Shown piece by piece: positions 49,001 to 59,834 of a DNA stretch of 64,000 nt (position 1 is its first letter; every line of letters starts with the position of its first letter). The translations under genes and the position numbers were made by a program. The stretch covers positions 125,369,989-125,433,988 of the forward strand of contig CP136068.1 of assembly GCA_032622095.1 (NCBI GenBank), written 5' to 3'. The stretch comes from Siphonodentalium dalli. Taxonomy: Eukaryota > Mollusca > Scaphopoda > Gadilida > Siphonodentaliidae. Under the pieces are notes generated by a model. That model searched no databases. It worked only from the letters and a program-made list of their open reading frames with translations, and was not told where the DNA came from.

Positions 49001-49546
49001 GGATGGGGTGTCATGTAATGTTCTCGATGTACTGTTGGTGGGCTGGGGTGTCATGTAATGTTCTCGATGTACTGTTGGCGGGATGGGGTGACATGTAATG
49101 TTCTCGATGTACTGTTGGTGGGATGGGGTGTCATGTAATGTTCTCGGTGTACTGTTGGCGGGATGGGGTGTCATGTAATGTTCTCGATGTACTGTTGGCG
49201 GGATGGGGTGTCATGTAATGTTCTCGATGTACTGTTGGTGGGATGGGGTGTCATGTAATGTTCTCGATGTACTGTTGGCGGGATGGGGTGTCATGTAATG
49301 TTCTCGATGTACTGTTGGTGGGCTGGGGTGTCATGTAATGTTCTCGATGTACTGTTGGCGGATGCGGTGTCATGTAATGTTCTCGATGTACTGGTGGTGG
49401 GATGGGGTGTCATGTAATGTTCTGGATGTACTGTTGGCGGGATGGGGTGTCATGTAATGTTCTGGATGTACTGTTGGCGGGATGGGGTGTCATGTAATGT
49501 TCTCGGTGTACTCTTGGCGGGATGGGGTGTTATGTAATGTTCTCGG
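34091..49546. repeat. 40-bp satellite, block 1, about 386 monomers
   Basis: Head-to-tail monomers run from tgttctcgat (first ten bases) through gtactgttgg, ygggatgggg and tgtcatgtaa. From 34101 to 48420 the 40-base register never slips (358 monomers). Then three 39-base monomers with cggatgcgg occur (48441, 48560, 49359). Common variants: ggc/ggt, tact/tacc, gtcatg/gacatg/gttatg, tctcgat/ttcggt. The + strand is G- and T-rich (15 G, 14 T, 5 C, 6 A per monomer). Since 40 is not a multiple of 3, the reverse strand reads a 40-residue cycle; those frames end wherever the common gtcatg variant supplies TGA and are not genes. Confidence 0.97.
37661..43260. repeat. 2.8-kb higher-order duplication within the satellite
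   Basis: Blocks 37661-40460 and 40461-43260 carry the same sequence of monomer variants at an offset of 2800 bases (70 monomers), for example tgggttgggg at 37681 and 40481, gtactgctgg at 38551 and 41351, and tgggataggg at 38121 and 40921. At least one difference exists (tgttctcgat at 39861, tgttctcggt at 42661). Shorter duplications of 5, 9, 10 and 11 monomers are also visible. Confidence 0.85.
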
Positions 49547-49875
49547 AAACGACTAATATAGCACGATGCTTGATGTCGAATCCGTTTCCATGACAACATA
49601 ATATTAGTATTATTTGCTATGCTAACATAATGCAATAGTTCATGGAATAAATACTGTTTAAACTAATGTTTAATGAGATGTTGACTCACAAAAGTCACAA
49701 TATATAATATGCAACATCGAGTTATGTTCGATGAAATAGCTAATTAAGGAACAAGTGTTAACAAATAGATATATTCCATGTGGTCGTTTATTCATTGTTA
49801 GAAAGTTCCCCGTTAAAACAGGTCAGAACATCAAACATTCTCAATGGTTGTGATGTGATCTCTACTAGCGTAGCT
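49547..49875 (+). repeat. Satellite right-flank segment, copy 1 (element E)
   Basis: About 330 bases from gaaacgactaatatagcacg to gatctctactagcgtag follow block 1. The same segment follows block 2 at 54359-54687 with about seven differences including one 1-bp indel. Its right half also occurs at 16210-16440 and its left 50 bases at 23955-24007. Confidence 0.95.
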
Positions 49876-50001
49876 GTAGTTTAGAGACGCATGGCATGGT
49901 CTATAGTCTCGAGTCTATACCGGATATTTAGCAATCAATCCGTGTTTTTCTCAAACCCGGATTTAAACTGGAACTCGTGCGTTAATTTTCACGTCATGCA
50001 T
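49876..50001. other. Unique spacer between satellite blocks
   Basis: Contains catggcatggtctata (related to the 30095 element) and ends with the 28 bases 49973-50000 (actcgtgcgttaattttcac then gtcatgca), which recur at 61752-61779. The satellite restarts immediately after this word. Confidence 0.7.
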
Positions 50002-53000
50002 ACTGTTGGTGGGATGGAGTGTCATGTAATGTTCTCGATGTATTGTTGGTGGGATGGGGTGTCATGTAATGTGCTCGATGTAGTGTTGGTGGGATGGGGT
50101 GTCATGTAATGTTCTCGATGTACTGTTGGTGGGATGGGGTGACATGTAATGTTCTCGATGTACCGTTGGCGGGATGGGGTGTCATGTAATGTTCTCGATG
50201 TACTGTTGGTGGGATGGGGTGACATGTAATGTTCTCGATGTACTGTTGGTGGGATGGGGTGTCATGTAATGTTCTCGATGTACTGTTGGTGGGATGGGGT
50301 GTCATGTAATGTTCTCGATGTACTGTTGGTGGGATGGGGTATCATGTAATGTTTTCGGTGTACTGTTGGCGGGATGGGGTGTCATGTAATGTTCTCGATG
50401 TATTGTTGGTGGGATGGGGTGTCATGTAATGTGCTCGATGTACTGTTGGTGGGATGGGGTGTCATGTAATGTTCTCGATGTACTGTTGGCGGGATGGGGT
50501 GTCATGTAATGTTCTCGATGTACTGTTGGCGGGATGGGGTGTCATGTAATGTTCTCGATGTACTGTTGGCGGGATGGGGTGTCATGTAATGTTCTCGATG
50601 TACTGTTGGTGGGCTGGGGTGTCATGTAATGTTCTCGATGTACTGTTGGTGGGATGGGGTGTCATGTAATGTTCTCGATGTACTGTTGGTGGGATGGGGT
50701 GTCATGTAATGTTCTCGATGTACCGTTGGCGGGATGGGGTGTCATGTAATGTTCTCGATGTACTGTTGGTGGGATGGGGTGTTATGTAATGTTCTCGATG
50801 TACTGTTGGTGGGATGGGGTGTTATGTAATGTTCTCGATGTACTGTTGGCGGGATGGGGTGTTATGTAATGTTCTCGATGTACTGTTGGTGGGATGGGGT
50901 GTCATGTAATGTTCTCGATGTACTGTTGGCGGGATGGGGTGACATGTAATGTTCTCGATGTACTGTTGGCGGGATGGGGTGTCATGTAATGTGCTCGATG
51001 TACTGTTGGTGGGATGGGGTGTCATGTAATGTTCTCGATGTACTGTTGGCGGGATGGGGTGTCATGTAATGTTCTCGATGTACTGTTGGCGGGATGGGGT
51101 GTCATGTAATGTTCTCGATGTACTGTTGGTGGGATGGGGTGTCATGTAATGTTCTCGATGTACTGTTGGTGGGATGGGGTGTCATGTAATGTGCTCGATG
51201 TACTGCTGGTGGGCTGGGGTGTCATGTAATGTTCTCGATGTACTGTTGGTGGGATGGGGTGACATGTAATGTTCTCGATGTACTGTTGGTGGGATGGGGT
51301 GACATGTAATGTTCTCGATGTACTGCTGGTGGGCTGGGGTGTCATGTAATGTTCTCGATGTACTGTTGGCGGGATGGGGTGTCATGTAATGTTCTCGATG
51401 TATTGTTGGTGGGATGGGGTGTCATGTAATGTTCTCGATGTACTGCTGGTGGGCTGGGGTGTCATGTAATGTTCTCGATGTACTGTTGGTGGGATGGGGT
51501 GTCATGTAATGTTCTCGATGTATTGTTGGCGGGATGGGGTGTCATGTAATGTGCTCGATGTACTGTTGGTGGGATGGGGTGTCATGTAATGTTCTCGATG
51601 TACTGTTGGCGGGATGGGGTGTCATGTAATGTTCTCGATGTACTGTTGGTGGGATGGGGTGTCATGTAATGTTTTCGATGTACTGTTGGTGGGATGGGGT
51701 GTCATGTAATGTTTTCGATGTACTGTTGGTGGGATGGGGTGTCATGTAATGTTCTCGATGTACTGTTGGTGGGATGGGGTGTCATGTAATGTGCTCGATG
51801 TACTGTTGGTGGGATGGGGTGTCATGTAATGTTCTCGATGTACTGTTGGCGGGATGGGGTGTCATGTAATGTTCTCGATGTACTGTTGGCGGGATGGGGT
51901 GTCATGTAATGTTCTCGATGTACTGTTGGTGGGATGGGGTGTCATGTAATGTTCTCGATGTACTGTTGGTGGGATGGGGTGTCATGTAATGTGCTCGATG
52001 TACTGTTGGTGGGATGGGGTGTCATGTAATGTTCTCGATGTACTGTTGGTGGGATGGGGTGTCATGTAATGTGCTCGATGTACTGTTGGTGGGATGGGGT
52101 GTCATGTAATGTTCTCGATGTACTGTTGGTGGGATGGGGTGTCATGTAATGTTCTCGATGTACTGTTGGTGGGATGGGGTGTCATGTAATGTTCTCGATG
52201 TACTGTTGGTGGGATGGGGTGTCATGTAATGTTCTCGATGTACTGTTGGTGGGATGGGGTGTCATGTAATGTGCTCGATGTACTGTTGGTGGGATGGGGT
52301 GTCATGTAATGTTCTCGATGTACTGTTGGCGGGATGGGGTGTCATGTAATGTTCTCGATGTACCGTTGGTGGGATGGGGTGTCATGTAATGTTATCGATG
52401 TACTGTTGGTGGGCTGTGGTGTCATGTAATGTTCTCGATGTACTGTTGGTGGGATGGGGTGTCATGTAATGTTCTCGATGTACTGTTGGTGGGATGGGGT
52501 GTCATGTAATGTTCTCGATGTACTGTTGGTGGGATGGGGTGTCATGTAATGTTCTCGATGTACTGTTGGTGGGATGGGGTGTCATGTAATGTGCTCGATG
52601 TACTGTTGGTGGGATGGGGTGTCATGTAATGTTCTCGATGTACTGTTGGTGGGATGGGGTGTCATGTAATGTGCTCGATGTACTGTTGGTGGGATGGGGT
52701 GTCATGTAATGTTCTCGATGTACTGTTGGTGGGATGGGGTGTCATGTAATGTTCTCGATGTACTGTTGGCGGGATGGGGTGTCATGTAATGTTCTCGATG
52801 TACTGTTGGTGGGATGGGGTGTCATGTAATGTTCTCGATGTACTGTTGGCGGGATGGGGTGTCATGTAATGTTCTCGATGTACTGTTGGCGGGATGGGGT
52901 GACATGTAATGTTCTCGATGTACTGTTGGTGGGATGGGGTGTCATGTAATGTTCTCGATGTACTGTTGGCGGGATGGGGTGTCATGTAATGTTCTCGATG

Positions 53001-54358
53001 TACTGTTGGCGGGATGGGGTGTCATGTAATGTTCTCGATGTACTGTTGGCGGGATGGGGTGTCATGTAATGTTCTCGATGTACTGTTGGCGGGATGGGGT
53101 GTCATGTAATGTTCTCGATGTACTGTTGGCGGGATGGGGTGTCATGTAATGTTCTCGATGTACTGTTGGTGGGCTGGGGTGTCATGTAATGTTCTCGATG
53201 TACTTTTGGCGGGATGGGGTGTCATGTAATGTTCTCGATGTACTGTTGGCGGGATGGGGTGTCATGTAATGTTCTCGATGTACTGTTGGCGGGATGGGGT
53301 GACATGTAATGTTCTCGATGTAATGTTGGTGGGATGGGGTGTCATGTAATGTTCTCGATGTACTGTTGGCGGGATGGGGTGTCATGTAATGTTCTCGATG
53401 TACTGTTGGCGGGATGGGGTGTCATGTAATGTTCTCGATGTACTGTTGGCGGGATGGGGTGTCATGTAATGTTCTCGATGTACTGTTGGCGGGATGGGGT
53501 GTCATGTAATGTTCTCGATGTACTGTTGGCGGGATGGGGTGTCATGTAATGTTCTCGATGTACTGTTGGTGGGCTGGGGTGTCATGTAATGTTCTCGATG
53601 TACTGTTGGCGGGATGGGGTGTCATGTAATGTTCTCGATGTACTGTTGGTGGGATGGGGTGTCATGTAATGTTCTCGATGTACTGTTGGCGGGATGGGGT
53701 GTCATGTAATGTTCTCGATGTACTGTTGGTGGGCTGGGGTGTCATGTAATGTTCTCGATGTACTGTTGGCGGGATGGGGTGTCATGTAATGTTCTCGATG
53801 TACTGTTGGTGGGCTGGGGTGTCATGTAATGTTCTCGATGTACTGTTGGCGGGATGGGGTGTCATGTAATGTTCTCGATGTACTGTTGGTGGGATGGGGT
53901 GTCATGTAATGTTCTCGATGTACTGTTGGTGGGATGGGGTGTCATGTAATGTTCTCGATGTACTGTTGGTGGGATGGGGTGTCATGTAATGTTCTCGATG
54001 TACTGTTGGCGGGATGGGGTGTCATGTAATGTTCTCGATGTACTGTTGGTGGGATGGGGTGTCATGTAATGTTCTCGATGTACTGTTGGCGGGATGGGGT
54101 GTCATGTAATGTTCTCGATGTACTGTTGGCGGGATGGGGTGTCATGTAATGTTCTCGATGTACTGTTGGTGGGATGGGGTGTCATGTAATGTTCTCGATG
54201 TACTGTTGGCGGGATGGGGTGTCATGTAATGTTTTCGGTGTACTGTTGGTGGGCTGGGGTGTCATGTAATGTTCTCGATGTACTGTTGGCGGGATGGGGT
54301 GACATGTAATGTTCTCGATGTACTGTTGGCGGGATGGGGTGTTATGTAATGTTCTCGG
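50002..54358. repeat. 40-bp satellite, block 2, about 109 monomers
   Basis: Same monomer and orientation as block 1, with an unbroken 40-base register. The variant tgtgctcgat is frequent here (from 50069) but in block 1 appears only near its right end (48381, 48501), so block 2 is closest to the distal part of block 1. The last monomer in both blocks is a gttatg variant truncated at gttctcgg and followed by aaacgac. Confidence 0.97.
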
Positions 54359-54687
54359 AAACGACTAATATAGCACGATGCTTGATGTCGAATCCGTTTC
54401 CATGACAACATAATATTAGTATTATTTGCTATACTAACATTATGAAATAGTTCATGGAATAAATACTGTTTAAATTAATGTTTAATGAGATGTTGACTCA
54501 CAAAAGTCACAATATATAATATGCAACATCGAGTTATGTTCGATGAAATAGCTAATAAAGGAACAAGTGTTAACAAATAGATATATTCCATGTGTCGTTT
54601 ATTCATTGTTAGAAAGTTCCCCGTTAAAACAGGTCAGAACATCAAACATTCACAATGGTTGTGATGTGATCTCTACTAGCGTAGACT
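54359..54687 (+). repeat. Satellite right-flank segment, copy 2 (element E)
   Basis: Partner of 49547-49875, roughly 98 percent alike by eye. It stops at the same base (ctactagcgtag), after which the two flanks are unrelated, so this point is probably an element terminus. Confidence 0.95.
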
Positions 54688-54980
54688 AAACATTCAAGGC
54701 AGCGTCAAATTAAGGTAAATGCAATTATGTTTGGATCTATTTAGAATGTTACGAGATGTGTTGCCTATAATAGATCCCGATCCAAAGATTTTGAGTTTCT
54801 ATCTAAACCTGACATGGTTGTTATGGTTCACCATGATTGTGATATTGAGGAATTCGTTGTTCAACAAAATCTCTACAAAGATATCGTGTAGCTCCACACA
54901 TGCCAATGGAATTGAAACAGTACCTCCTATCCAAGAAGATCACAGGGCTGAATATCGATTTTTTTTTATGGCTTCAGTTT

Positions 54981-55054
54981 CAAATATGGCTTAATGTCAT
55001 TCATTGGAAAGCTTTCTCCAGAGCTTTCCGATGAGTGGCATCAAGCCATATTTG
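54981..55054. mobile_element. Short foldback related to 29178-29384
   Basis: caaatatggcttaatgtcat and its approximate complement ending catcaagccatatttg pair around aaagctttctccagagcttt. Diverged member of the same MITE family. Confidence 0.65.
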
Positions 55055-55536
55055 ATACTAAAACGATAAAATTATAAACCCAAATACAATTGTTGAATCG
55101 CTTAAAGGACATCTTATTCGGATTTCAACTGCCTTGGTGTGAATATTGTTTGCGCACTGAGTAAACAGAAGGAACAGTCAACTTTACATGTATAAACATC
55201 GCGAAGAGAGAAAGAAAACTAAAGGGAGAAACCCATACCTAGTAATACGCCACATGCGCACACTGCGGTCATAATCACAATCAACGTAAGAACTAAATGG
55301 AAGTGAACACCAACACACGCCAAGCATAATTCGGAGGTGGGTTGTACATAACATCTTTAACAGTCATATTCACGGACCTGTGCCACTAAACTGTGTTGTC
55401 AATGAAGACAAGATTAATGGCAAAGAAATTGGAAAAGTTCTATATAAATTTTAGACCATCCCGCTAAACCGATTTGAGTACATACTGTTGTAGTCATAAT
55501 AAGGGACCCATTAAGCGATGGAATGTTGATTATTTG

Positions 55537-55640
55537 TATGGTTTTAGTAGTCTCAAATATGGCTAGATGCCATTCATTGGAAAGCTTTCCCGAGAGCTTT
55601 TCTATGAATGGCATCAACCACATTTGGGACTTAAACCATA
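55537..55640. mobile_element. Third foldback of the 29178 family
   Basis: tatggttttagtagtctcaa at the left pairs with gggacttaaaccata at the right; the core is cattcattggaaagctttcc and its complement. No target-site duplication assigned. Confidence 0.65.
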
Positions 55641-55649
55641 AAAATGAAC

Positions 55650-57360
55650 CAGAAATCCGCGAAATAGTCAGTGCTAAAGTGTTCTATCTCCTTGAGGGTT
55701 GAATAATGGCCTAAATTGCGACACATACTCAATCAATACAATCAATTGTACTGTCGCGCGATAGTTAATTCTATTCGGGGAATAATAAATCACAAAATGA
55801 ACGAAAATGAACGGATATCGAAGACTTTTATCACCTGTACCGTTTTTTTGGTTTCAGTACGCACGTCATTTGCTGATACTTTGTCACGTGACATTTTTCG
55901 GACTCGCCATTGGATTAGAAGATAGAACAATATAGCATTGCCAGAAAATGAAATTTTGGACATAGAATAGATTTGCATGGCCTCTCATTCACATTTAGTG
56001 CATACCGTGCACGATATCGGAAATTTGTCGAATAGAGAATTGCGAGACAAATCTAACGATACCAAAAACTCATTTCCCGCCAAAATGGACACAGAACAAA
56101 ATAGCACTCAGCCGACGATAAAGACATAAATTAGACGCAGAAACTAATTGCTGTGTATATTTATTTCTATTGGCTGTGGCAATTGTTTTATATTTATCTG
56201 CATTTGTATCGATAAGAGCGATGCTGATAATTGAGGGACTATATTTCATCCTGGCAATTAAAATAAGTCGTGAATTGGCTGAGAGTTTTCTATGGCGGAA
56301 CAATTCGTTGATAATTACAAGGCAAGTGTGTTGAAATCACGTTTTAAGTTCGAAGAAATTTAGAATGGGGATAACAATGTGGTGTTAGGTGATTTCGTAA
56401 AGGTACGTACATGTCGAATATTCTGTGGCAAATACCCGTTAATCCGCCGTCGCCGATTAACTATATTTGCAACAGTATATTTGCCCTGTACCTTTCAGAA
56501 ATCACAAAACACCGCACCGTTACCACCTAAGCATAAAACGCGAGCCTTGTGCATTACATACATGTATTTTAGTGTGAGCATAGCATAGACAACAAACGGC
56601 GAACATAATTAGTCTATGTAGAAAATGTGTGTAAATATATTGGTAAGTAGAAATAGACATGTTATTATGATTAAAATATATAAGACTTACCATTGCACTG
56701 TTTACTTAGGTATTTTGACAAAATCGGAAACACCAACTGAGAAATCCATCGGCACTATCAGGTTTATATACACATTATCAAGCGGTTCTTAGACCAATCA
56801 TATCACCGCATTATCCATGGATTAATTAAAAGAATCCAAGCCGGATATTTACTTCCATCGCCGACCCAATCAGAAACTCACTTTCTGAAATTAGCATACG
56901 TCTACCGGATTTCGAGACGGACGTTTATTTTCCACAAAGCCTAAAATATCACGCCCAGCAGTGAATTATTAATAGTTCATAATAAATTCACATTCCTTTG
57001 CGCCAGATAACATTTCAATAGTCCACGGGATGATATATAAATAATCACCAGAGCAAAGACTATAATGGAATAATAAGGATAAAAGATGAGATGGGATGCT
57101 GACACTAATGATTTAATCTCAGCTAATACGCAGCCCATATATTACAAACTATGTAACACACGAACAATAAGGTTCACACAAATCCGATCTCCCCAAAAAC
57201 ACACCATCTATCGCGTTCGTCATATATTATCAAAAATCCGTCATATGAGTCGCTATATATTTCAATGCCTCTTAATGGCCTTTCTTTTTATTTGTAACCG
57301 CTTCAACAGAACCAAACAAATATATTTATTGTTGTTCGCCAACGTGTGCATAGTGCACGG
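55650..57360. other. No recognisable feature
   Basis: AT-rich DNA with short chance frames only. Confidence 0.5.
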
Positions 57361-57371
57361 CCGGTAACGAG

Positions 57372-57790
57372 TTAGGGTACGTTCATACACTGGCAAGTTT
57401 GCACGGTATGGTTTGCAGGCATTTTGTCGTAGAAAACGATATGGCACCATAACATGAACGGAAAAATGCACATAAAGTGCATATGTGCACAGCTAACTAC
57501 GCGCGAAGTCAAATCTCTGTAGTTCCACTAGTAACGATGCTACCGGAATTTGCCTGTAAATATCATGCAATTATCTGCAAGAATAAATCATACAGGTATT
57601 TGATGGCAAATTCCAGTAGCAATGTTACAAGTGGAACTGCAGAAATTTTACTTCTCATGTCGCTAGCTTTGGTAAAGATGCATGTTATATGTATGTTTCC
57701 GTACATATTCTGGCAACATGTGGTTTTTTATGACGAAATGCCCGCAAAAGCATACAGTGCAAACTTGCCAGCGTATGAACGTACCCTTAA
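57372..57790. mobile_element. hAT-like MITE
   Basis: Ends ttagggtacgttcatacact and agcgtatgaacgtaccctt(aa) are inverted, with longer imperfect pairing through ggcaagtttgca and tttgtcgtagaaa. Flanks aacgagt and aacgaagt look like an 8-bp target duplication with one base lost. A second inner inverted pair (gtagttccactagtaacgat and gttacaagtggaactgc) is present. Same family as 2722-3096. The 135-codon frame across the right half is an artefact of the element. Confidence 0.7.
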
Positions 57791-57799
57791 CGAAGTTGT

Positions 57800-59090
57800 C
57801 CAGTTTGTTTTGGTTATTCAAACTGGGTCAATACTGCGCCGTCTGAACGATGTTCAAGGCAATCGTAACAGCTTATTCACATGACTGATTTTGCATTAGT
57901 TTAACTTGTTTGACACGGCGGTCAAGCTTCACTCAAATCTTGAAGTTCCACGTTGTATCCCCCCCCCCCCATCACCCCATGATTGGGATATCGCGACCTG
58001 ATTTCCAGGTTGTCCTAAGTGCATTTTTTATGTTTTCGAGATAATCGATTTTGAAAGATATCCTATGCGGGTCAACTATTAAGACTATGGATATACTTCT
58101 AACATTGTCCGATTGGAAAATCATTCCTTTATTAGAATAAATAAGCATCACAATTCATAAATTAAATATAATCCTGTTTTGTGAAGAATACTGCAGGTAG
58201 GGTGCATATTTTGGTACTTAGCACATACTGGATACATACATACAAAACTTAATTATACTATGAATAGTTCAAATGACATCAATGAACTGAAATTCGTTAG
58301 AATGACCACGTTATTGGTATCGTTGACACCAGAATTTCATAACGCTTCTAATGGTGGAAACGGGAAGTTCGTATTTTCACTTCTCGTGAAGATATCAGGC
58401 ATTCTTTTTTGTCCGTTGTACTTGAAAACACTGTATTTAACTTCCAGGTTGTCACATCTCATTTTAAGCATTATATGTGTCCTCCGTTTCGGAGCGAGTG
58501 TCAGGTTAGTCCGTTTCAGGTTTATATATAGGGGACACGACAATGTGTCATGTCAACGCTCTAGTTGTCCAAATTCCGACATACATACCAAAGTTAGACA
58601 ATACCTTAATTGAAATGAAAAAAGCATCGTAGAATATCATCAGGGTTAGCTCACATAGAACAGTTATATGTCATAACAGGTGCTCCGTAGTCTGTTTTAG
58701 TCCTGAATGGTCAATTTGACTAATATATATCGCATGGTTTTATGTCATATGGTTCGAACAAACGTGGCAGTGTTGGGTTGTGTATGCCAGCCGAATGTTT
58801 CATGTTGCTAACCAACTGACTCACCATTGCCACAAACAATAGTTCGATTCGGTGGGGATAAATTTGAGGTGTACAATCCACACATCCAAAGATGCCCAGA
58901 TTCTGTCCGACAGTAACGAAATTTGGCGTGTCAGATGCAAAGTAAGCTAGTGCAAAGTTGTATATATAAAGCATGTTGGGGATTTTGAAAATTCTGTCAG
59001 TTTCGGATTCTGTACCTTTTAGTAGTTTTGATGGTGGAGGAACAACCGCACAGTGTGTTAATTGTACTATGGAGGTAGAGACAGATGCAA
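57800..59090. other. No confirmed gene
   Basis: Includes a poly-C run at 57960-57970 and chance frames of 117 codons (+, 58260-58613) and 128 codons (-, 58720-59106) that show no domain, no codon-bias cue and no convincing splice context. Confidence 0.45.
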
Positions 59091-59099
59091 GTTTTTCCG

Positions 59100-59830
59100 A
59101 AAACATGGGACTTTAGAGAGAGTCTGAATAAAAACAACTGGATTAAATATCGGCTAAACCGCGTTCGTTGGAATCTGCTGAACTGTAACCGATTAATTGC
59201 TGAACGGGATTTTGAACTGTTGAACCGGGGTTGGTGTCCGCCAAATTGTGTTCCCTCTCTGTCACTTCAATAACATATTCATCACTATCTTAGTACAAAT
59301 CGGATAAGCTACGTTCGGGGGAATCTGTTGAACTGTAATCTGTGACGTGATAAACGGGATTTTGAATTGGGTGGAGGTCGGGGAAATGGTTTTCATTCCA
59401 AGTATTTGGTTATGGTCCATCGATTACAATTCATTTGCACTATCTATATCCGACCATCTTCGTTAACAATATGTAAATCTGCGTTCGGGGGAATCTTCTG
59501 AACTGTACCCGATACAGTGCTGAATGGGATTTTGAACTGTTTTACTGTGGTGGATGGTCAAATGGGTTTCCCTCCCTGTACTTGGCCCATCGATTACAAG
59601 TCATTTGCACAACCTATACTCTACTGATATCGTTGTGATTGAGTCAAACTGCGTTCGCGAGAATCTGCTGAACTGCAGCAGTTGAACTGCTGAACGGGAT
59701 TTGTAACTATACTGAACGGGCAGGGCGGGCTGTCAAACGGTGTCCCAACCCTGTATTGGGATATAACACATATATTAGGCACCATTTGCACAACCCACGA
59801 CCAACTACATCGTTACGTCGTTACAATTGA
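59100..59830. repeat. Degenerate ~170-bp tandem repeat, four units
   Basis: gcgttcgttggaatctgctg, or a close variant, recurs near 59162, 59311, 59481 and 59650, each followed by gaactgtaa, gctgaacgggattttgaact and a ccct(c/g)tgt block. Non-coding. Confidence 0.75.
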
Positions 59831-59834
59831 GTTG

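Noticed and set aside
34293-53385. Dozens of reverse-strand frames of 67-187 codons with a 40-residue cycle (TPHPTNSTSRTLHDTP-like)
   Set aside because: They are the 40-bp satellite read in three phases. Ends depend only on whether a monomer carries gtcatg, gacatg or gttatg. There is no initiation context or flanking gene structure.
34091-54358. CRISPR-like array
   Set aside because: Monomers are directly adjacent with no unique spacers, and the surrounding DNA is eukaryotic.
57477-57884. 135-codon forward frame
   Set aside because: It lies largely inside the hAT-like MITE and its sequence is explained by the element's inverted repeats.
58720-59106. 128-codon reverse frame
   Set aside because: No recognisable domain, no splice or promoter cues. 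A frame of this length can arise by chance in 64 kb.
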